From Selenomonas sputigena_A (GTDB lineage: Bacteria; Bacillota; Negativicutes; Selenomonadales; Selenomonadaceae), in assembly GCF_051603425.1 (NCBI RefSeq), contig NZ_CP194411.1, positions 496,001 to 560,000 of the forward strand: a stretch of DNA of 64,000 nt. Reading direction: 5' to 3'. The stretch's first letter is position 1. Each line of letters starts with the position of its first letter. This document shows positions 44,112-53,502 of the stretch, piece by piece. The position numbers were made by a program, and so were the translations under genes. The notes beneath the pieces are model-generated. The model searched no databases. It was not told the origin of the DNA and was given only the letters and a program-made list of their open reading frames with translations.

Positions 44112-44918
44112 TCAGCGCTTCACCCAGCCGAAACGCTCGAAGGCGGGGAGGTACCTCATGCGCTCCTGGAACGAGCGCTCCGTGTTCTCCGTATGAAAGA
44201 TCGGGATGCGGTCGAGCGCGTAGAGGTTGCTCGCGCGGTCCGTGTTGCCGTAGCGCACGGTGAACGCCATCTTGTAGCCCGCCTCCTGCACGAGGCTTGC
44301 GATATGGAGATTATAGGCGCCCGTCGGGTAGGCGAAGCAGGTGACCGTCTTGCCGAGCTTTTCCTCAATCAAACGCTTCGAGGCGGCCAATTCCTCCTTG
44401 GCCTCATCGTCGGAAAGGTCGGTCAGGGCGCGGTGCGTCATCGTATGTCCCTCGACGGAAATGCCGTTCGCTTCCATCTCACGCAGCTGATCCCAGGTGA
44501 GATAGCCCTTCTTCTTGCTGATAAAGCCTGCCACGACGAGAACCGTCGCCTTCAAGCCATACTTTTTCAGAATCGGGTACGCCTTTTCGTAATTGTCCAC
44601 ATAGCCGTCGTCAAACGTGATGAGCACCGGCTTCGCCGGCAGCTCCGCGCCCTCTGTCAGGGCGGCATGAAGCTCGGCCGGCGTAATGGTCTCAAAGCCG
44701 TTGTTCTTGAGCCATACCATCTGCCGCTCGAAATCCTTCGGCGTCACGGCGAGCGACAGCTCCCTGTTGTCGACCATATGATAATTCAGGATGCGCACCT
44801 TCGGTCCCTGCTCCACATCCTGCGAGATGCGTGCGCGGATATCGCCCGTCCCCGCCGCCAGAAGCGGCAGGAGCACCAGCCAAAGCACCAGAAAAATCCG
44901 CAGCAGCCTTTTTCCCAT
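44112..44918 (-). CDS. Polysaccharide deacetylase (CE4), membrane-anchored or secreted
   Basis: The 268-residue protein starts MGKRLLRIFLVLWLVLL, a signal or anchor. The NodB domain has ILNYHMVDN, the metal/catalytic VLITFDDGYVDNYEKAYPIL, SVEGHTMTHRALTDL, and CFAYPTGAYN. It would deacetylate cell-wall or biofilm N-acetyl sugars outside the membrane. All metal ligands (D, H, H) are present. The start at 44918 follows GGGAGAGAG. Confidence 0.9.
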   Translation of the reverse strand: MGKRLLRIFLVLWLVLLPLLAAGTGDIRARISQDVEQGPKVRILNYHMVDNRELSLAVTPKDFERQMVWLKNNGFETITPAELHAALTEGAELPAKPVLITFDDGYVDNYEKAYPILKKYGLKATVLVVAGFISKKKGYLTWDQLREMEANGISVEGHTMTHRALTDLSDDEAKEELAASKRLIEEKLGKTVTCFAYPTGAYNLHIASLVQEAGYKMAFTVRYGNTDRASNLYALDRIPIFHTENTERSFQERMRYLPAFERFGWVKR

Positions 44919-44957
44919 CTGCCTCTCTCCCTCAATCCCGAGCCGCACGGCGCAACG

Positions 44958-45482
44958 TCAGAGAAGCGGCGCGTAAAAATCATCCGAGAACACATCCACA
45001 TCGCGTTTCAGGACCGCATCGTAGAACCGTTTGCTCCCATAAAATCGCATACGATAGGCGAGATAGAACGCGATCTCACCCGCCGGCATGGAAATGCCCC
45101 TTTCCGCCCACGAGCCGGTCGGCGGAATGAACCGCCAGTCATCCGCTCCCACTTTTCCGGCATACATCTGCCGCAAATCCCAATTATAGAAGAAGCGCAT
45201 CGTGCGCACCTGCGTGATCTCGCCTCTCCCACCGCTGTAAAAATCATTCTCATTACCGATGGCGCTTTTCGCCGTGATGACGTTCACCGCGATGATGTAC
45301 TGCGGCGGCTCGTACTTCTGCACAACGAGCGATGTGCGGTCGACGTACCAGGCCACCCCCATATGCCCGTCGCAAAGAACGAGATTGTGATCGCCGTTCA
45401 GGTACGTCGGGTAGTTTGCAAGCGCCGTATGCGAGAGCGCAAACACAAAAAGTCCGATCAGCAGGGCAAAAAATCGTTTCAT
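44958..45482 (-). CDS. Exported hypothetical protein
   Basis: The product has 174 residues with a signal peptide MKRFFALLIGLFVFALSHTA (cleavage near LAN). GGAGGTG precedes the ATG at 45482. The mature protein is rich in Tyr/Arg/Asp (DGHMGVAWYVDRTSLVVQKY, TMRFFYNWDLRQMY), with a YEPPQYIIAVNVITAK strand. This style is common in Negativicutes exported proteins of unknown role. It lies directly upstream of the deacetylase gene (40 bases). Confidence 0.6.
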   Translation of the reverse strand: MKRFFALLIGLFVFALSHTALANYPTYLNGDHNLVLCDGHMGVAWYVDRTSLVVQKYEPPQYIIAVNVITAKSAIGNENDFYSGGRGEITQVRTMRFFYNWDLRQMYAGKVGADDWRFIPPTGSWAERGISMPAGEIAFYLAYRMRFYGSKRFYDAVLKRDVDVFSDDFYAPLL

Positions 45483-45552
45483 CGCAAGCACCTCCAGCAA
45501 GCTTCCATTTCTTGGTGATTCTATCTTTCCCGGCAGAATCCTTTCTTTCGCC

Positions 45553-46893
45553 TCACTTCAGGCAGGCTTCAAAAATAATCTGGTTTTTCAGCACCGTCGG
45601 GTTCGTCGTGTTGATCTCGGAAGCGCGGAAAAAAGCCTTCCATGCTTCCCGATATTTTTTTTGCCGCACCAGAGCGATGCCGATATTGTTCTGGGCGTTG
45701 GCCGACTGCGGCACGAGTTCCAGCACGCGCTCGAAGCTTCGTATGGCGGCCGCTTCCCTGCCTTCTTCCAGCTCCAGCACGCCGAGATTGTACCAGCCGT
45801 AGGCAAAGTCAGGGTGCTCGCGGACGAGTGTTTCATAGTCCTTCAGCGCCTTCTGCCTCTCGCCCCCCGCCACGCGGAAGAGGGCGCTGTCGTAGCGCGC
45901 CGCTGCGCTCTGCGGCGCAAGGCGCAGCGCGGCCTCGATATCCTGCGCTGCACCCTGCGCCTCGCCGCGCTTTTGGCGCACGATGGCGCGGTAAATGTAA
46001 CGGGCGGCCGACGGCTCTTCCGCGAGCTTCCTTTCCGCAAAGGCGAGCGAGGCGTCGGACGCATCCGGCGCCTTCGCCTCGCGCCAGAGGAGCAGGATGT
46101 CCTGTCCATACGACGTGCCGGGCACAGCCCATACGCCGTTGAGACCCGTCCATGTCTTGACCTTGCCGTAAACATCCGTGCGGTATTGGCGCACCAGCTC
46201 ATAGCGCGGATCGACGAGCGCTTCCTTGGGGCGCTCCGTCGTCGTATACGCCAGCAAGTGCTGGATGTGGGCGCGCACGCCGAGACGCGGCGTCGCAAAG
46301 CTCGCGCCCCTCACCTTGTTGCCCGTCGCGCCGAGGCCGCAGTAGTTGTTCTGCTCCGGCAGGACATCGCCGCCGTAGGCAAAGAAGCCCGTCTCCTTCA
46401 GTGCCTGACAGAGCGCGATGTCGGCGCGTATGCCCTCCGCGCCTGCCTCCTCGTAGTAAAAGCGCACGATGTCCCGAACGCTGCAGCCAAGCTTCGGTCT
46501 TGGATTGCGCCGTTCGATAAAAGCTGCCATCTGCTCCTGCGCAGCCTCGGCCTCGCCCAGGATAGCAAAGCTTTCAGGCGGCACCTCCTCTTCGAGGAGC
46601 GGCGCGGAAAGCGCCGGAGCAAGCGCGAAGCGCACCTCGTCCATAGCCTTCCCGTTGACCTCGCCCGGCAGCTCCCGCGCAAAGGAGGGGCGCACCATCG
46701 CTGCAGCGGCAGCCTCCGCCGCCCCGTCCGCAGATGCAGCAGACGCAGCGATGCCCGCGCCTCCTGCCGCGGCCGCCTCGCTCGCCGCAGGAAGCGAAAA
46801 CGCCGTTCCCGCCGCAGCGAATACCGTCAGCCAAAGGGCGGCGCCGAGGCCCAGACGCCGCAGCGTCGTTTTCCTGTTCCTGCCGTCCCTCAC
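45553..46893 (-). CDS. GH73-type glucosaminidase domain with TPR repeats
   Basis: The protein has 446 residues. The GTG start is seven bases after GGAGGGG and overlaps the GGDEF gene's stop by four bases. It has an N-terminal membrane/signal segment (LGLGAALWLTVFAAAG) and an Ala-rich spacer. A glucosaminidase domain follows (ADIALCQALKETGFFAYGGD, NNYCGLGATG, LGVRAHIQHLLAYTTTE; Glu in KETGFF is the likely catalyst), then about four TPR units (residues ~290-440, e.g. FAYGWYNLGVLELEEGREAA). It likely trims peptidoglycan, with the TPRs binding partners. Coupling to a cyclase gene is unusual. Confidence 0.8.
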   Translation of the reverse strand: MRDGRNRKTTLRRLGLGAALWLTVFAAAGTAFSLPAASEAAAAGGAGIAASAASADGAAEAAAAAMVRPSFARELPGEVNGKAMDEVRFALAPALSAPLLEEEVPPESFAILGEAEAAQEQMAAFIERRNPRPKLGCSVRDIVRFYYEEAGAEGIRADIALCQALKETGFFAYGGDVLPEQNNYCGLGATGNKVRGASFATPRLGVRAHIQHLLAYTTTERPKEALVDPRYELVRQYRTDVYGKVKTWTGLNGVWAVPGTSYGQDILLLWREAKAPDASDASLAFAERKLAEEPSAARYIYRAIVRQKRGEAQGAAQDIEAALRLAPQSAAARYDSALFRVAGGERQKALKDYETLVREHPDFAYGWYNLGVLELEEGREAAAIRSFERVLELVPQSANAQNNIGIALVRQKKYREAWKAFFRASEINTTNPTVLKNQIIFEACLK

Positions 46894-49091
46894 GTCTTTT
46901 CCCCTCCGTCTTCCTGATCCTCGCCGTATATTTTCCAGCCGTTCCGCCCGGCGCGCTTCACCTCATAGAGCGCGTTGTCCGCCGCATGGAAAAGCTCATC
47001 GTACGTCGTGCCGTGCTGGGGTGCAAAGGCGATGCCAATGCTCACCGAAAGAAATGAGCGGTCATCCCGGATTTCCAGCTCGCGCGCCGCCGTCAGAAGC
47101 TGACGCGCCCGGCGCTGCACGACGCGGAAGCTCGTGACGTTCGTCATCAGCACCGTGAACTCATCGCCGCCGAAACGTCCGACGTAGTCGGAATCGCGGA
47201 AGATTCCCCGCGCCTCCTGTGCGAAGCGGCGCAGCACATCGTCACCGTACTGATGGCCGAGCGTATCGTTGACTTCCTTGAAGTGATCGAGATCCATGAT
47301 GAAGAAGGCATGGAACGCCCCTTCCTTCAGCGGCAGTTTGAGCGTCTCCGTACACGCCGCACCGATGGAGCGCTTGTTCAGCAGCCCCGTCAGGGCGTCG
47401 ACCTCAGCCTCTTGCTTGTAGACATCGCGCGCGCGCATCAATGTCTTTTGCTCGGCAATCGCCGCCTCAAGCTCCACGTTCTTCGCCAGCAGGATCTCCG
47501 ACTGACGGCTCTGCAGGCGCGAGCGGTAGAAGAACGCCGCCGCCCCGAAGAGAGCAAGCAGGACGATGCTCACGAGCACGACCGTCTGCACCGGATAGAG
47601 CGCGACGATCGACGTCAGCGTCATGCGGCTCGTCATATGCGCGTTGACGATCTCCTGCACGCGGCGCGGATCGAGCTTCAGGATGCCCTTCGTCAGCACA
47701 GACTGCAGAATATGCGGCTGCGCGTTGGAAATGGCAAGGCTCACCGGAATCTCCGCCGAACGTCCCGCCAGGACGACAAGGCCCGGGTGCAGTGAGAGCA
47801 GGCCGCTGCGCTGCAAAAAGAGCAGCGGCATCAAAGCAAAATCGCAGTCCTCCTCCTCAACAAGGCGCAGGCCGTCCGACGGATTGTCCACCGGCACGAT
47901 CGTCCAATTCGGGTGCTGCGCACCCAGATAGACGCGCGTGCCGAAAAACCAGCGCGGCACAGCCACGCGCACCTCGCCCTCCGGCAAATCGCTCATGCCG
48001 CGGCGTACGACATAGGAAAACGGCTCACTGACAAAGGTAGACGTAAAACGCATATCCTGCATGGACGGCAGGTTGTTGTAGACACAGAAGAGGAGATCTG
48101 CCTGCCCCTCCCGCAGCATCTTCAGCGCCTGCTCATTATCCGCGGCGCGCACGAACTGAAAGGAAAGGCCGATCGTCTCGCCCATCGCCTTCAGCACATT
48201 CGGATAGATGCCGTCCGGCACCCCCTCCTCTATATGCTCGCCAAAAAAAGGCGCATGGCTGCGGACATAGACGATGCGCAAGGTCGGCTCCTGCTCCCGA
48301 TAGGCATTTTCCTCCGGCGTAAAGCGCACGAGCTGGCCCTGCGCCCTGTCGAGAAACAGTTGGCCCAAATGCGTCTCAAAGCTCGGGTTGATCGTCTCCG
48401 TGCGGTAAATGGCCTCGCTGAGATTCCGCAAAAGCCCTGCGCGCTTGTCCGCCGTCACGAAGCTTGCGGGAAGGAGTGCCAAGCGCAGCAGCATTTTCTC
48501 CTCCTGCCTCTTGTGGCCTACGGTGTCGACGATCGCATCGACCTCCCCACGAGCCAGCGCCTCGTGCATCTCCTCCGTGCTCTCATACGCCTGCGTCTGG
48601 ATCTGGATTCCCTGGTCGCGCACAAAAGGCTCCAACGCTGCCGCATGGGATCCGGCCGTCAGAATGCCGACGCGCATCCCCTCAAGCGCAGCCGGCTCAT
48701 TCTGCACAACATCCCGGTCGCCGCGCACATAGAAGGCAAGCACGGTGAACGTTGCCTTGCCTCTGCTGTAAACAAAGCCCTCAGCGTCATGGATTGTCTC
48801 CTCCGGGAAATAGAGATCGATCTTCCCTGCCTGCAGCATCTCGCGGGCCGTCCGCTCTTCCATCGGCACATATTCGTACTGCCAGCCGGTACTACGTGCA
48901 ATTTCGTCGAGATACGTCTTCGTATAGGTGAAGAGAAGCCGCTCAGGCGAATCATCCGGAAAGGGCGTGAGATCCGGGCAGCCGACGCGCAGCACCGCCG
49001 TCGTCCCCATAGCAAAAAGAGCCCTTCCCGGCACGAAGATCGTCAAAAAGACGAGCCCCAAAACCATGCCGAGCCGCAATACCCGATTCAT
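46890..49091 (-). CDS. Membrane diguanylate cyclase with two periplasmic SBP_bac_3 domains
   Basis: The ATG at 49091 follows GAGGTG. 733 residues: signal/anchor (LGMVLGLVFLTIFVPG), two solute-binding-like domains (VLRVGCPDLTPFPDDSPERL and LRIVYVRSHAPFFGEHIEEG), a membrane helix (TVVLVSIVLLALFGAAAFFY), a short coiled coil, and a C-terminal GGDEF domain. The active loop is GRFGGDEFTVL; RDSD sits five residues before it, the usual inhibitory site, so it should make c-di-GMP with product feedback. It likely senses an amino-acid-like ligand outside. Co-transcribed with the GH73/TPR gene. Confidence 0.9.
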   Translation of the reverse strand: MNRVLRLGMVLGLVFLTIFVPGRALFAMGTTAVLRVGCPDLTPFPDDSPERLLFTYTKTYLDEIARSTGWQYEYVPMEERTAREMLQAGKIDLYFPEETIHDAEGFVYSRGKATFTVLAFYVRGDRDVVQNEPAALEGMRVGILTAGSHAAALEPFVRDQGIQIQTQAYESTEEMHEALARGEVDAIVDTVGHKRQEEKMLLRLALLPASFVTADKRAGLLRNLSEAIYRTETINPSFETHLGQLFLDRAQGQLVRFTPEENAYREQEPTLRIVYVRSHAPFFGEHIEEGVPDGIYPNVLKAMGETIGLSFQFVRAADNEQALKMLREGQADLLFCVYNNLPSMQDMRFTSTFVSEPFSYVVRRGMSDLPEGEVRVAVPRWFFGTRVYLGAQHPNWTIVPVDNPSDGLRLVEEEDCDFALMPLLFLQRSGLLSLHPGLVVLAGRSAEIPVSLAISNAQPHILQSVLTKGILKLDPRRVQEIVNAHMTSRMTLTSIVALYPVQTVVLVSIVLLALFGAAAFFYRSRLQSRQSEILLAKNVELEAAIAEQKTLMRARDVYKQEAEVDALTGLLNKRSIGAACTETLKLPLKEGAFHAFFIMDLDHFKEVNDTLGHQYGDDVLRRFAQEARGIFRDSDYVGRFGGDEFTVLMTNVTSFRVVQRRARQLLTAARELEIRDDRSFLSVSIGIAFAPQHGTTYDELFHAADNALYEVKRAGRNGWKIYGEDQEDGGEKT

Positions 49092-49217
49092 TCCCAAACA
49101 CCTCTTCTGCTCCATGCATATTGCAGCCAACCACGCGCTTTCACGGCATCCTGCCGCCATCCTTGGTCAAACCGCCCAAAAAACGATCTTTTCCTGACTA
49201 TTAGTATAACAGATTTT

Positions 49218-49245
49218 TCCTTGAGAAGCACTGATAAAATAAAGT
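49218..49245. repeat. Half copy of family-1 repeat end
   Basis: TTGAGAAGCACTGATAAAAT repeats the end of the ~165-bp elements. No second end is seen. It lies upstream of the diguanylate cyclase gene and overlaps its likely promoter region. Confidence 0.5.
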
Positions 49246-49274
49246 CGGTCCAATTGACCTGTCAGGGCTCTCTT

Positions 49275-49455
49275 TTTTCATGAGACCCCAAGAAATCAAG
49301 TCCGAAGGGGCCGAACGATCGGGCGCCTTTCTGTAAGGCGTGAGGACACCGTACAGCACGATGCTCTGACGGCACGATCGCCGGAAGCGGCGTCGAAAGC
49401 CAGCCATGCCGCTTCACGCAGCGGCTGAACCCGTGTCCTGAAAGATCCCTCATAA
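49275..49455. repeat. Family-2 dispersed repeat (~180 bp), diverged copy
   Basis: The string CCCAAGAAATCAAGTCCGAA, then GTAAGGCGTGAGGACAC, GTACAGCACGATGCTCTGA, and CAGCGGCTGAAC ... GTGTCCTGAAAG run in the same order as in 58080-58250. No coding content is visible. With the half repeat at 49218 it fills the gap between 49092 and 49531. Confidence 0.65.
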
Positions 49456-49531
49456 AAAGAAGGAACTTGCGCCATAAGAGAAGAAAACACTGCAGTAAGG
49501 AATGACAAACAAGAAAAGGCAGGACCGCATC

Positions 49532-50206
49532 ATGAAAATTTTCCAAAACGACTGGGGCGATCTCCTCGCGGACGAGATGCAGAAACCCTACTACCGCGAG
49601 CTGCGCCGCTTCCTCATCGAAGAATACCGCACGCGCCGCATCTATCCCGACATGTATTCCATCTTCAACGCGCTGCACTGCACCGCCTATGCCGACGCCA
49701 AGGTCGTCATCCTCGGGCAAGATCCCTATCACGGGCCGGGGCAGGCGCACGGTCTCTCCTTCTCCGTGCAGCCCGGCGTCGCGCCGCCGCCCTCACTGCT
49801 CAACATCTTCCAGGAGCTCCGGACGGATCTCGGCTGCCGCATGCCGAACAACGGCTGTCTCACCCCCTGGGCCGAGCAGGGCGTCCTGCTCCTCAACACT
49901 GTGCTGACCGTGCGTGCGCACGCAGCCGCCTCGCACCACGGGCATGGCTGGGAGACCTTCACCGATCGGATCATCTCACTCCTCGCCGCACGCGAAAAGC
50001 CCCTCGTCTTCATCCTCTGGGGCAGCCCCGCCCGCCGCAAAAAGCCCATGATCGCAGCCCCGCCGCACCTCATCATCGAGTCGCCGCATCCAAGCCCGCT
50101 CTCCGCCTTCCGCGGCTTCTTCGGCAGCCGCCCCTTCTCCAGAGCCAACGATTTCCTCAAAAGCACGGGGCAAACGCCCATCGACTGGCAGCTGCCCGAC
50201 GTGTAA
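49532..50206 (+). CDS. ung: Uracil-DNA glycosylase (family 1)
   Basis: The 224-residue enzyme removes uracil from DNA. It has the water-activating loop VVILGQDPYHGPGQAHGLSF, the uracil-binding region VLLLNTVLTVRAHAAASHHG, and the Leu-intercalation loop SPHPSPLSAFRGFFGSRPFS. The start MKIFQNDWG at 49532 has AGGA ahead; earlier residues are leader. A strong terminator follows at 50288. Confidence 0.95.
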   Translation: MKIFQNDWGDLLADEMQKPYYRELRRFLIEEYRTRRIYPDMYSIFNALHCTAYADAKVVILGQDPYHGPGQAHGLSFSVQPGVAPPPSLLNIFQELRTDLGCRMPNNGCLTPWAEQGVLLLNTVLTVRAHAAASHHGHGWETFTDRIISLLAAREKPLVFILWGSPARRKKPMIAAPPHLIIESPHPSPLSAFRGFFGSRPFSRANDFLKSTGQTPIDWQLPDV

Positions 50207-50287
50207 AGCTGCGGATCGCTCCACGACAGAAATTCTCCGAACATGGTTCAGTCGTCACACCAACCGGCACGGCTCGGAAACGATTCA

Positions 50288-50328
50288 AAAAATCCGCTGC
50301 ACAGGCAAAGCTTATGCAGCGGATTTTT
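50288..50328 (+). terminator. Intrinsic terminator after ung
   Basis: AAAAATCCGCTGCA (50288-50301) pairs with TGCAGCGGATTTTT (50315-50328). It ends the plus-strand ung unit. The rest of 50329-50475 shows no gene. Confidence 0.85.
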
Positions 50329-50475
50329 CTATCGTCTTATTTCAAAGATTCGTCTTCTGCTCTTTGTTAAGTCCGCAGCGGCTTCAATCTCATTGTTTTT
50401 CGAATTTTTGCACCCGCCTGCCTCAAGTTCCCTTTGCTCGCAGTTCCTTTATCCCTGCGGCATCGCTCCTCCAGC

Positions 50476-51999
50476 CTACTGCTTGCCGGAAAACGCCTCC
50501 AAAGCGCGCTCGAAGTCCTCGACGACCTCCACCGTGCCGATGTATTCACCCGCATCATCGTAAACCGCGAGATAGCGCACACCGACGGGTTTGCCCTTGA
50601 TGTAGCGGTAGATTTCCATATGGTCGCGGCGCTTCGCCTTGAAATCCGCGATGAGCTGCTCTATGACGGGCAGGACGCTGGCCGGATGGCAGTCCTGCAC
50701 ATTGCCGCCGAGCGCCAGTCGCGGACGCACAAATACCTGCCCCGGGTTCGAGAAAAAGCGCAGGATATCGTCTTTGTCGATGAAGGTAAGATCGACGGGC
50801 AGCAGGTTCAGGATCGCCTCAAGCGCCTTGAAACTCAGCTCCCCCGTCGAAAGACGCACGCTACCGCCTGCGAGCGCCGCCCGTTCCTTTTCCTTCGCCT
50901 CGACGACATAAGCCTCGCCTGCCGACCATCTCGGCACCTCGCGAAGGAAGGCGAAGCCGATTTCCTCCATATCGCGGTAGACCATGAGCCAGTCCCTCTC
51001 CGTGAAGAAACGCAGCGTCAGGGGGAAGAGGATTTGCTCCTCCTTATAGATCATGTCGCTGATGCGCTGCAGGAACGCCGCGATGCGTTCCTCCTGCCCC
51101 GCCAGCCCGTCCGCCGTCTCCTTGGCGAGCGAGCGCATCTCCTGCTTGATCTCATCGTCCACGCCCCACATGACGCCCGAGGGACCCGTCACCCCATTGC
51201 GGTAGAGAAGCGGCATCAGGAGCGACTCCTTCTTGCCGTAATGCGCATAAAGACCGTTGAGCTGTCCCAAGCCCGCCCCGAAAGCTGTCGCGTCCCCCTG
51301 TGCGAGGGCCGTCTTCATCTCTTCCAAAAGCGCGGCAAGCCCCTCGTTCTCCGCGACGAGGACCCGGAGCGGATGGCCTTCCGGCAGATCCTTCACTTCA
51401 GGCGGCGTCCCCTCCGCCGGCAGTGCGCCGCCGATATGGCCATGGAAAAGAGCCGAGTGGACGTCACAGAGCTTCTGCACCTCATGAATGGCCATGCCGC
51501 CGTCGATCAGCTCCTGTTCGGCAGCAGAAATCTCCTCCGCCGAAACACTCGCAAAATCCTTCACAAAGTCGGCGCGCACCGTATCGAGCGATTCGCCGTC
51601 CGAAAGACGCCGCAGCAGGCCCTTCAAAACAGCCGCACGCTCCCCCGACTCGCCGTCCGCTCCTGTCGCTGACGCACCGGCCGCACCATGGCAGCCACAG
51701 CCGCCGGACGCATGAGCGTGCGCCGCCCCGTGGGCGTCGCCGCTGCAGGCGCAAGCAGAAGGCTCTGCCTTGCTGTCCTTGACCGTGAAGCCGCGCTCCT
51801 CAAGCTGCCGCACAACATCGTCGAGCTTCATGCCCTTGACCGCCACGCCCTTGGGCAGCGTCATCACGCGTCCCATGAGGTTCAACACCACCGGGTTCTT
51901 GATCTCCTCAAAGCCGATATCCGCCATCGCCTGCTGGAATTCCGGAAATTCCTCCACCAGCTCCGCCACCGTTTTCGTCAAATCGAGTTCCTTTTTCAT
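50476..51999 (-). CDS. DUF1858-DUF438-hemerythrin-PAS protein
   Basis: The protein has 507 residues. The N-terminal DUF1858 (DLTKTVAELVEEFPEFQQAM) is followed by a Cys/His-rich linker (residues ~82-106, CACSGDAHGAAHAHASGGCG). A DUF438 helix bundle follows (ERAAVLKGLLRRLSDGESLD), then a hemerythrin-like four-helix domain (HPLRVLVAENEGL, LYAHYGKKESLLMPLL, EQILFPLTLRFFTE) and a C-terminal PAS domain (NLLPVDLTFIDKDDILRFFS). Such proteins are thought to sense O2/NO or to repair Fe-S damage. The linker suggests extra metal binding. Cytosolic; a single-gene unit. Confidence 0.85.
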   Translation of the reverse strand: MKKELDLTKTVAELVEEFPEFQQAMADIGFEEIKNPVVLNLMGRVMTLPKGVAVKGMKLDDVVRQLEERGFTVKDSKAEPSACACSGDAHGAAHAHASGGCGCHGAAGASATGADGESGERAAVLKGLLRRLSDGESLDTVRADFVKDFASVSAEEISAAEQELIDGGMAIHEVQKLCDVHSALFHGHIGGALPAEGTPPEVKDLPEGHPLRVLVAENEGLAALLEEMKTALAQGDATAFGAGLGQLNGLYAHYGKKESLLMPLLYRNGVTGPSGVMWGVDDEIKQEMRSLAKETADGLAGQEERIAAFLQRISDMIYKEEQILFPLTLRFFTERDWLMVYRDMEEIGFAFLREVPRWSAGEAYVVEAKEKERAALAGGSVRLSTGELSFKALEAILNLLPVDLTFIDKDDILRFFSNPGQVFVRPRLALGGNVQDCHPASVLPVIEQLIADFKAKRRDHMEIYRYIKGKPVGVRYLAVYDDAGEYIGTVEVVEDFERALEAFSGKQ

Positions 52000-52235
52000 A
52001 TTGTCCGCTCCTATTCAAACATCGTGATTTCATTTCTCATTGCAGCCATTATAGCAGAAATTTTTCTCACGTGTTGTCGCATTTGTTACCACCTCTTGCC
52101 TAAACCGCAAGATTCCATCGAACAGCAGAAGGAGCGTACGCCGCTGCACAGACCATTGCCGTTTTCCAAAAAGTGTCGGGCAGCAAGCGATCGACCTCGC
52201 AGGGAATATCATTTCACTGCCTTGAGCAGGTGCAA

Positions 52236-52280
52236 AAAAGAGATTCCATACGTCAGATCCGGCATGTGGAATCTCTTTTT
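52236..52280. terminator. Bidirectional terminator after the lipoprotein gene
   Basis: AAAAAGAGATTCCA (52236-52249) and TGGAATCTCTTTTT (52267-52280) form a 14-bp stem with T/A runs on both sides. It lies just after the minus-strand gene that ends at 52294. The region 52000-52235 contains no recognisable gene. Confidence 0.85.
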
Positions 52281-52293
52281 GGGAAGCCTGCAC

Positions 52294-53367
52294 CTATTCT
52301 GTTTCTATCTCGTCGCGATGTTCAGCAAAAATACGCTCCGTCCATTCGATGAACGCATTTTCCAGATCGATCTCCTGCGGGGTGGGCGTCTTTCCCTTTG
52401 CTGCGTGCCAAGACGAGCGGCCGCTTTCGTAATAGATTCTCACGCAGTAAGCTGCGGTTCTCTCATCCTCTTCTGTGACCCGCGAACCGTCTTCGAAATC
52501 CAGGCTGTATCGGGCCAGGAGTTCTTGCAGGCTGGCGGCAATCTCCGGGCTCCATGGAATCGAGCGCTCATGAACCGTCTCATCCGTGCCGTCCTCATGC
52601 CACAGATAGGCCACGTCGAAAAGATAGGGGCTGAAATCGTTCGGGTCGATGCGCTCTTCGGCAATTTCCTGCAGCGTATAGTTGCCGCCGATTTGCTTGT
52701 TTGAAAGGGAGATGGTGCGCTTGAGAACGCCGGTTTCCTCGGGTTGTCGGATATCAAGAGAGAAGCGACTGATGCGGAAAACTTCCGGAGGATAGGCATA
52801 TTCCGTGTGACCGGCAGCGATGAAAAGCTCATCCATATATCGCTTGAACGGCATCCTGAACATTGCCCATTTTATGGGATACATGCAATTGCTGGATGCA
52901 GAAATACTTTCACCCGAAGCATAGGAGATGAGGAAGGAAAATTCATTTCCCAGGAACGGCAGACCGTTTGTATGCTCACTGATTCCGTTGAGAGAAGCGA
53001 TGTCGAAGCGGCGGATCATCCGTTCGATGGCGTCGACATTCTCCTGCGTCACATCAATCGTCTCCTTCTTTGATTTCAGCTTCCATGTGCCGTTTTCCTT
53101 ATCGAGGGCATAGCTGTAGGGACCGGACCGCTCCGGCATATAGGGATCACGGAAACCGAAATAGATGAAAAAAGAGGAGATTTCCGTGGATTCCACCGTA
53201 TGAGGCACATCGGTTCTTGTATGCGATCTGCGTCCGCCGGGCAGATCCTCCTGCCGGATTTCAGTGCCGAACGCCGAATTTTGAAAGGAGCAGCCGATGG
53301 TGAAAAGAACGAGAGGTGCGGCGGCGAGCAGCAAGCGACGTATCATCTTTTTGCCGGAAAGTTTCAT
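52294..53367 (-). CDS. Predicted lipoprotein, unknown function
   Basis: The product has 357 residues, starting MKLSGKKMIRRLLLAAAPLV with a lipobox LFTIGC (Cys at ~26). GGAGG lies eight bases before the ATG. The mature protein has two similar parts that both describe a profile around RMIRRFDIASLNGISEHT and LLARYSLDFEDGSRV; the content is acidic and aromatic. No family recognised. It stands beside three further exported-protein genes and may be anchored to the inner or outer membrane. Confidence 0.6.
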   Translation of the reverse strand: MKLSGKKMIRRLLLAAAPLVLFTIGCSFQNSAFGTEIRQEDLPGGRRSHTRTDVPHTVESTEISSFFIYFGFRDPYMPERSGPYSYALDKENGTWKLKSKKETIDVTQENVDAIERMIRRFDIASLNGISEHTNGLPFLGNEFSFLISYASGESISASSNCMYPIKWAMFRMPFKRYMDELFIAAGHTEYAYPPEVFRISRFSLDIRQPEETGVLKRTISLSNKQIGGNYTLQEIAEERIDPNDFSPYLFDVAYLWHEDGTDETVHERSIPWSPEIAASLQELLARYSLDFEDGSRVTEEDERTAAYCVRIYYESGRSSWHAAKGKTPTPQEIDLENAFIEWTERIFAEHRDEIETE

Positions 53368-53450
53368 TGTGGCAGCCTCCTTTATCTTGCGAAAGATCTG
53401 CGGGCGTATGGGGACGGTCTAGCACAAAAGACCATTTTGATAAAAACAAC

Positions 53451-53469
53451 GCGCCCCTTTACGGGGCGC
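53451..53469 (-). terminator. Terminator after the small exported-protein gene
   Basis: GCGCCCC (53451-53457) pairs with GGGGCGC (53463-53469) around TTTAC. On the minus strand GTTGTTTTT follows. It ends the 53503-53865 transcript. Confidence 0.7.
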
Positions 53470-53502
53470 TTAAAGAAACCTGCGTTCACAGCATGTCGGG
53501 CA

